A DNA stretch of 8,264 nucleotides from Candidatus Bathyarchaeota archaeon. Its GTDB lineage: Archaea; Thermoproteota; Bathyarchaeia; TCS64. The translations under genes were made by a program, and so were the position numbers. Shown piece by piece: positions 4,512-8,264 of this stretch. Location: assembly GCA_026014515.1 (NCBI GenBank), contig JAOZIG010000043.1, positions 1 through 8,264 of the forward strand, in the 5' to 3' direction. The notes beneath the pieces were generated by a model, which saw only the letters and a program-made list of their open reading frames with translations, was not told where the DNA came from and made no database searches. The number at the start of each line of letters is the position of its first letter. The first letter of the stretch is position 1.

Positions 4512-5786
4512 ATGAATCAAATGTGGATGGCGGCACTTACATACGCATCTGGGTTGATTCTCGTTACGCAAGCCTACCATCTGATGTACCGATCCACAAA
4601 GGTGCCAAACTTTGCGTTAGGCGCCATCACAACCATCGGTGCATACAGCGCCTATGCTGCCAAGGAGTATCTGGGGCTCCCTGTTCTTCTTGGTTACCCT
4701 GTATCGTTTATTGTTGGCGCTGCGTTAACTGTATTCATATCTGTTTTGGTTATTGAGCCGTTGATTAAACGGGGTCGAAGCTTGGTTGAGATAACTTTAG
4801 CCACTATGGGGCTTGGTGTGCTTCTTGAGGCTTTGACCCAGATTTACGTTTATTTGCTGCGAGAACTGATTCATCGATTCACTTCATCGATTATGCTCTA
4901 TCAGTATATTTACAAAGAATATGGCTTAGATAGCGCATTTCTTGTTTCAACTTTTCTCGCTTTCGCTTCTTTTCTTCTCCTCAGATACTTGTTTCAGAGT
5001 ACAAGATTCGGGTTATCAAACAAGGCTGCTTGGGAAAACCAATCACTAGCACAAGTACAGGGTATCAATCCCGTACAAGATAGAATCCGTTTGTGGGTGA
5101 TTGCTGGGGGGTTGTCTGGGTTGGCTGGAGGGGTGATGGTGATGCGGTTTCATGTTACTCCCGTCATGGGTTCTTGGATGATGATTGCTGTGGTTGCTTC
5201 TGTTTTTCTTGGTGGTATGGGTAGTCATCGTGGCGCGTTTATCGGGGGGTTATTGATTGGTTTTCTGGAGATTCTTGGCACTACTTGGACTCAGATGCTG
5301 ATTGGTGTATGGTTTGGAGAATATCGATCCATCTTAACGATCTCCGTCCTGGTAATCGTTCTATTAATTAATCCAAACGGGTTATTTGGAAAGGAAATCC
5401 CTGCAAATCAGATACGGTTGAGCTTCTTTAACCGTTTGAACAGGAAACAGTGGATCACAATAATATTGATAATTGTTTCAGGTGGCGCGATTATATCCCA
5501 CACTTGCACTGTAAACAGAGTAAAAGCAAGAAATAGTGTACTCCAAGAGTTCTCCGAATATGATATAGAAGTAATGGATATGAACCGAACACTACCCGAC
5601 TTCTATGCTGGGAACCTTACATCCTTCAAGAATATGATTGAACGGTTAAACATAACCAAGGTCTATGTCGAGCCATATGCTGAGAAATCAAGTGAACTAA
5701 CTTTCTTTTTCCGTAGGAATAACATCTATTGGAAGACAGATGTAAGGCTCGTATATTATGGGATTTGTCAATATCAAGCTAGATAA
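4512..5786 (+). CDS. LivH-type branched-chain amino acid ABC permease with extra C-terminal membrane segment and external domain
   Basis: Residues 1-293 match an ABC importer permease of the LivH class, which moves branched-chain amino acids or similar solutes: VPNFALGAITTIGAYSAY (31-48), ITLATMGLGVLLE (94-106), the ATPase-contact loop GLSNKAAWENQSLAQVQGIN (167-186), LSGLAGGVM (201-209), and the closing NPNGLFG (287-293). The usual length is ~290; this protein has 424. Residues 313-331 form one more hydrophobic segment, and 332-424 form a hydrophilic domain with three N-glycosylation sequons (Asn358, Asn368, Asn380). That tail should lie outside the cell if the LivH C-terminus is cytoplasmic as usual. 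I do not recognise the tail domain. No ATPase, second permease or solute-binding protein is encoded nearby, so its partners are elsewhere or it has another role. The start ATG is probably leaderless. Confidence 0.88.
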   Translation: MNQMWMAALTYASGLILVTQAYHLMYRSTKVPNFALGAITTIGAYSAYAAKEYLGLPVLLGYPVSFIVGAALTVFISVLVIEPLIKRGRSLVEITLATMGLGVLLEALTQIYVYLLRELIHRFTSSIMLYQYIYKEYGLDSAFLVSTFLAFASFLLLRYLFQSTRFGLSNKAAWENQSLAQVQGINPVQDRIRLWVIAGGLSGLAGGVMVMRFHVTPVMGSWMMIAVVASVFLGGMGSHRGAFIGGLLIGFLEILGTTWTQMLIGVWFGEYRSILTISVLVIVLLINPNGLFGKEIPANQIRLSFFNRLNRKQWITIILIIVSGGAIISHTCTVNRVKARNSVLQEFSEYDIEVMDMNRTLPDFYAGNLTSFKNMIERLNITKVYVEPYAEKSSELTFFFRRNNIYWKTDVRLVYYGICQYQAR

Positions 5787-5808
5787 AATGGCTCAAATCA
5801 GATGGGGG

Positions 5809-5814
5809 TTTATA
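5809..5814 (+). promoter_or_regulatory. TATA box of the Ada-like zinc protein gene
   Basis: TTTATA centred about 27 bases before ATG 5839. A GAGGT directly abuts the ATG, too close to act as a Shine-Dalgarno, so a leaderless start is the better reading. Confidence 0.5.
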
Positions 5815-5838
5815 ACAAATGCATACCTATGATGAGGT

Positions 5839-6063
5839 ATGTTTTGGTTAAACGTTGATTATCCTACATGGATTTGGAAGCTTCACGTTGATTCATGTAG
5901 ATTTTGTGTGCCCGAGGAGACTGTAAACAAGGGCATTGATGAGTTGAAGGATCATGGTGCATGGATGAGCTTCAAATCATTCGATGAAGCAAAGAAGTAT
6001 TTTAAGGAAAACTCCAAGCCAAATAGTATCTGGCAGCCATGCAAGGTCTGCAACCCAGAATAA
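5839..6063 (+). CDS. Small four-cysteine zinc-binding protein resembling the Ada metal-binding domain
   Basis: A 74-residue single-domain protein. It has two CxxC pairs: Cys20/Cys23 in HVDSCRFC and Cys68/Cys71 in PCKVCNP, with His16 nearby. The spacing and surroundings (H-x3-C near the start, W-x2-F-x-S-x-x-E-A in the middle at 42-51, PC-x-x-C-x-P at the end) recall the Ada-type zinc-binding domain, in which four cysteines hold one zinc and one cysteine accepts a methyl group from DNA phosphotriesters. Here there is no AraC or methyltransferase domain, and the resemblance is from pattern only. The N-terminus is aromatic (FWLN, YPTWIW). It lies 52 bases after the permease gene but has its own TATA box. 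A zinc-site structural protein of other function is possible. Confidence 0.72.
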   Translation: MFWLNVDYPTWIWKLHVDSCRFCVPEETVNKGIDELKDHGAWMSFKSFDEAKKYFKENSKPNSIWQPCKVCNPE

Positions 6064-6111
6064 AACCTACTTTTCTAAATCTGTTTTATCAATGTTGACT
6101 AAGTTGGTTAT

Positions 6112-7377
6112 TTACATGATTTGTTGTGGTACGTTTCCATCAACGCTGTAACGTTCCATCAGTATAATCAGGATTGGAAACGCGATAAGACTCCATTGGG
6201 CTACAGGAATCCAGAAGAGAAGATCAGGGTTAATCTCCCATACGTAGCCTCCAATAACTGGACCTGCGATTCCTATCAGCCCTGCTATTAGGTTCTTTAC
6301 TCCATTATAGCTGCCTCTAACGCGTTGAGGTATTGCTTCTTGGCTGTAGGCGTCCATCCCCACGTAGAGACATCCTTCAAGGCTTCCAAGTACACTTACC
6401 ATTATTAGCAGGGAAGGTAAGCTCACTGGTGTGATCACTAAGAATAGTCTGGCTAGTATGCCAAATACGTGTCCGATGTAGGCTGTTTTTTTACGTCCAT
6501 ATTTCTCGACTAGGTTTGCCAAGGGGATGCTGAAGAAGATGTCAATGAAGGGTTCCGCTACACCGATCCAGCCGAAAATGATCAGTGTGGCTGTCTTGAT
6601 GTCCACTTGATAGATGCCTCTGAATGGGCTTATCATCATCATTACAAAGAGAGTGGTTACCTCGCTGAATAACAAGAGCTTCAGCGGTATAGGTGACTCG
6701 AAGATTGCTTTTAATCCATCAAGGAGATTGGTTGATTCTTTTTCTCGCTCAATCTTTACAGGCTCAAGATGCCGATAGACCAAGTACAGTATCATTAGGT
6801 CTGCTATGAAAAATAACAAGAATAATGGCCTAATGTTATCAGATGATTCAAGTCCACCGAAATAATTGATTGCTAGAGCAATGAGCATCGGTGAAGCCAC
6901 CCCAGCAACAGCTGTAATGGTTCGATGGAATCCAAGACCAGAAACCCTTGAAGTATCGTCCATTGAGTCTATATCGATGATAAGTTGGCTTGGGAACTGG
7001 ATGCTTAACGCAATGGTATAGACCAACATCATGCCCAGATATAATCGCCAATCAGAGGCGAAATACAATCCAACAAACGCGGGAAGGCTCAGGAGAAAAC
7101 TCCAGTAATATATTCTTCTAATATCCGTGCTTTTATCTATGAATAGACCGCTTGGTACCGCCAATAACAAGCTCAGTAAGCTCTGGATACCATTTACATA
7201 GCCGATCTGAACCGGGGATGCTCCTAGTCTACTGAGGAAAATACTATCATAGCCGCCCATTCCGCGTTCCAGTGGGCGTCTCCCACTAAACATGGTGATG
7301 CTGTCTCGGGCGATCATAACCTTGTAATTGGTCTTCTGCGTTTGCCAGAACTTTTTCATGTCCGAGAGTAAGTCCAA
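6112..7377 (-). CDS. Major facilitator superfamily (MFS) transporter
   Basis: A 421-residue secondary transporter with about twelve membrane helices, the normal MFS size. The loop between helices 2 and 3 carries motif A as GLFIDKSTDIRR (77-88), and its second-half counterpart is ANLVEKYGRKKT (287-298). A hydrophilic loop at about 203-228 separates the halves. The strand opening the first helix bundle is LERGMGGYDSIFLSRLGASPVQIG (37-60, broken here for reading: GGYDSIF, LGASPVQIG). The profile resembles drug/metabolite exporters; the substrate is unknown. The start is uncertain: TTG 7377 gives the longest frame and ATG 7359 is six codons inside, and neither has a good Shine-Dalgarno. It converges on the zinc-protein gene with a 48-base gap and lies downstream of the secreted-protein gene, separated from it by a T-rich terminator. 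Confidence 0.9.
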   Translation of the reverse strand: MDLLSDMKKFWQTQKTNYKVMIARDSITMFSGRRPLERGMGGYDSIFLSRLGASPVQIGYVNGIQSLLSLLLAVPSGLFIDKSTDIRRIYYWSFLLSLPAFVGLYFASDWRLYLGMMLVYTIALSIQFPSQLIIDIDSMDDTSRVSGLGFHRTITAVAGVASPMLIALAINYFGGLESSDNIRPLFLLFFIADLMILYLVYRHLEPVKIEREKESTNLLDGLKAIFESPIPLKLLLFSEVTTLFVMMMISPFRGIYQVDIKTATLIIFGWIGVAEPFIDIFFSIPLANLVEKYGRKKTAYIGHVFGILARLFLVITPVSLPSLLIMVSVLGSLEGCLYVGMDAYSQEAIPQRVRGSYNGVKNLIAGLIGIAGPVIGGYVWEINPDLLFWIPVAQWSLIAFPILIILMERYSVDGNVPQQIM

Positions 7378-7433
7378 CGGTTATCCCGCTAGATGATGCC
7401 TTCCTAGTTAAGAATAGATCGAAAAACGTGACC

Positions 7434-7448
7434 TTATCTAAGTTATCT
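7434..7448. repeat. Tandem TTATCT motif, possible regulatory site upstream of the MFS gene
   Basis: TTATCT occurs at 7434-7439 and 7443-7448 with a nine-base period, 57-71 bases before the TTG start of the MFS gene. It could be part of an operator or an upstream promoter element on the minus strand; chance is also plausible for so short a motif. Confidence 0.25.
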
Positions 7449-7481
7449 GAATAAACAGAAGGTACTAGAACAGACTAGCAG

Positions 7482-7500
7482 AAATAAACGAAAGAAAAAA
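7482..7500 (-). terminator. T-rich terminator after the small secreted-protein gene
   Basis: Read on the minus strand, a T6 run, then TTTCG, then TTTATTTC begins just after the stop at 7504-7506. This is the T-rich type used by archaea and would end transcription of the small secreted-protein gene before the MFS gene. Confidence 0.5.
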
Positions 7501-7503
7501 CTG

Positions 7504-7719
7504 CTAGCTTGCTCCGATACCGCTCCTCGGTGGGTCACGGATAGCATAATTACCCACACCGTTCATGATCTCAGCATTAGGGTGATCTCTCCCCTGTGTC
7601 CTGTCATGATCGCCGTCGCTATCTTCACCGCTCTGTTCGGCGTATCCGTATACCATTGTGGTCATCATGCCTAGGAGGCAAATGACTACAAGTCCAATAC
7701 CTATCACTCTCTTTCTCAT
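7504..7719 (-). CDS. Small secreted acidic protein with signal peptide
   Basis: A 71-residue protein of unrecognised family. It has a classic N-terminal signal: MRKR, a hydrophobic core of about 19 residues (VIGIGLVVICLLGMMTTMV) and a likely cleavage near YGYA (24-27). The mature part is about 45 residues, hydrophilic, with an Asp/Glu/His-rich stretch (EDSDGDHDR, 32-40) that might bind metal ions, then RDPPRSGIGAS at the end. ATG 7719 is chosen because it places basic residues directly before the hydrophobic core and has a TATA-like element 30 bases upstream; an earlier ATG at 7761 adds 14 residues that spoil the signal. The hydrophobic segment could instead be a membrane anchor. It lies 60 bases after the VOC gene and may share its transcript. 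Confidence 0.6.
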   Translation of the reverse strand: MRKRVIGIGLVVICLLGMMTTMVYGYAEQSGEDSDGDHDRTQGRDHPNAEIMNGVGNYAIRDPPRSGIGAS

Positions 7720-7746
7720 ATTGGTCAAAAACAATACGTTGTTTGA

Positions 7747-7752
7747 GTATAG
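7747..7752 (-). promoter_or_regulatory. TATA-like element of the small secreted-protein gene
   Basis: Minus-strand CTATAC centred about 30 bases before ATG 7719, with no Shine-Dalgarno between. Consistent with a leaderless start; moderate match only. Confidence 0.35.
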
Positions 7753-7779
7753 AAAGAACACCGTGGAACTATCGTTCCA

Positions 7780-8211
7780 CTAGTTACGTTGCCACAACTC
7801 TATGTGTATCCCATCAGGGTCTTTGAAAGCGACTCTTTTCCAGCGCTCTGAAGGCTTCATACAACCAGATAGCTTTGGGTTCTCTGGGACAGGATCAGCG
7901 CACTCTACCACACCATCCAATAGTTTCTCCAAGGTTTCTCCTTTGAATGTCATTATATCGCTGGTCTCGATTCCAAGTAGGTGGAGCCTCTTAACCTCTC
8001 CTTCTATGTCATCGGTGTACAACGCGAGGTGAAATGGGTACGATTGTTCTGGCTGTAATCCGGGCATTATCTCCAAGATAGCATCACCCAGATACATCAT
8101 GGCGTGTGGGCGGCTGGTTTTTCTGAGTATCTTGAACCCGATCTTCTCGTAGAACTTTATTGACTTCTCAAGATCACTTACTAGGATACCGGGGTGCTCT
8201 AAACCTATCAT
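7780..8211 (-). CDS. VOC superfamily metal-dependent protein (glyoxalase I-like)
   Basis: A 143-residue single-module VOC protein. All four metal-ligand positions of glyoxalase I-type enzymes are present: His6 (LEHPGILVSD), Glu47 (AILEIM), His61 (FHLALY) and Glu138 (HIELW in DPDGIHIELW). It should therefore bind a divalent metal, unlike the VOC protein at 1605-2006. Between about 86 and 125 there is a longer loop than usual (through ECADPVPENPKLSGCMKPSE), which may shape the pocket or an interface. Substrate unknown: lactoylglutathione lyase, methylmalonyl-CoA epimerase-like and dioxygenase-like roles all use this fold. ATG 8211 has no Shine-Dalgarno and has an A/T-rich box 28 bases upstream. 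It is the first gene of a possible minus-strand pair with the small secreted protein. Confidence 0.88.
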   Translation of the reverse strand: MIGLEHPGILVSDLEKSIKFYEKIGFKILRKTSRPHAMMYLGDAILEIMPGLQPEQSYPFHLALYTDDIEGEVKRLHLLGIETSDIMTFKGETLEKLLDGVVECADPVPENPKLSGCMKPSERWKRVAFKDPDGIHIELWQRN

Positions 8212-8234
8212 ATCTTAATCATTCAATAACTTGC

Positions 8235-8243
8235 TATTAAAAA
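8235..8243 (-). promoter_or_regulatory. TATA-like box of the VOC gene at 8211
   Basis: Minus-strand TTTTTAAT centred about 28 bases before ATG 8211, with no Shine-Dalgarno between. It fits the leaderless layout seen at other genes in the window. Confidence 0.45.
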
Positions 8244-8264
8244 CAACAATCAAGACACCACTAA

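Noticed and set aside
7465..7479. Repeated ACTAG around 7464-7479
   Set aside because: A direct repeat of five bases with no stem; not a convincing hairpin or attachment site.
7720..7761. Earlier ATG for the small secreted protein
   Set aside because: The added 14 residues precede the basic MRKR and would disturb the signal peptide; the TATA-like element lies downstream of it.

Overview
The window looks archaeal. Most start codons have no Shine-Dalgarno (SD) sequence but carry an A/T-rich TATA-like hexamer centred about 26-31 bases upstream, which is the layout of leaderless archaeal mRNAs. Three other genes share an exact GGTGA-N4-start signal that fits the archaeal 16S tail. One membrane protein carries three N-glycosylation sequons in its predicted external part. 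Gene content (C_GCAxxG redox protein, mini winged-helix regulator, divergent arginase-fold enzyme, VOC proteins, MFS and DMT carriers) would suit an uncultivated archaeon of the Asgard or Bathyarchaeia kind. I cannot fix the lineage; there is no rRNA, tRNA or ribosomal gene here.

Layout. Bases 2-1356 (+): the 3' part of an aldose 1-epimerase gene, cut by the window edge, translationally coupled to a C_GCAxxG_C_C redox protein. Bases 1338-1514 (-): a 58-residue winged-helix regulator converging on that operon. Bases 1605-2006 (+): a VOC-fold protein. Bases 1999-3759 (-): a divergent arginase-family enzyme and, upstream of it, a DMT/EamA transporter that is very rich in threonine. Bases 3916-4354 (+): a ribbon-helix-helix-like protein and a 49-residue partner, with short direct repeats around the promoter and T-tracts after the pair. 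Bases 4512-6063 (+): an orphan LivH-type ABC permease with an added membrane segment and external domain, then a 74-residue zinc-binding protein resembling the Ada metal-binding domain. Bases 6112-8211 (-): an MFS transporter, a small secreted acidic protein and a VOC protein with a full glyoxalase-I-type metal tetrad.

The genes do not form one pathway. Themes are small-molecule transport (three carriers of three superfamilies), small-molecule enzymes (epimerase, ureohydrolase fold, two VOC proteins) and small regulators or metal-binding proteins. No mobile element, CRISPR array, RNA gene or classical defence system is visible. The best candidates for something undescribed are the LivH fusion, the arginase-fold enzyme with a rewritten active site, the ribbon-helix-helix gene pair and the Ada-like mini-protein. 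No gene-free stretch exceeds 300 bases; the longest are about 155 bases (3760-3915 and 4355-4511) and hold promoters and T-rich terminators.
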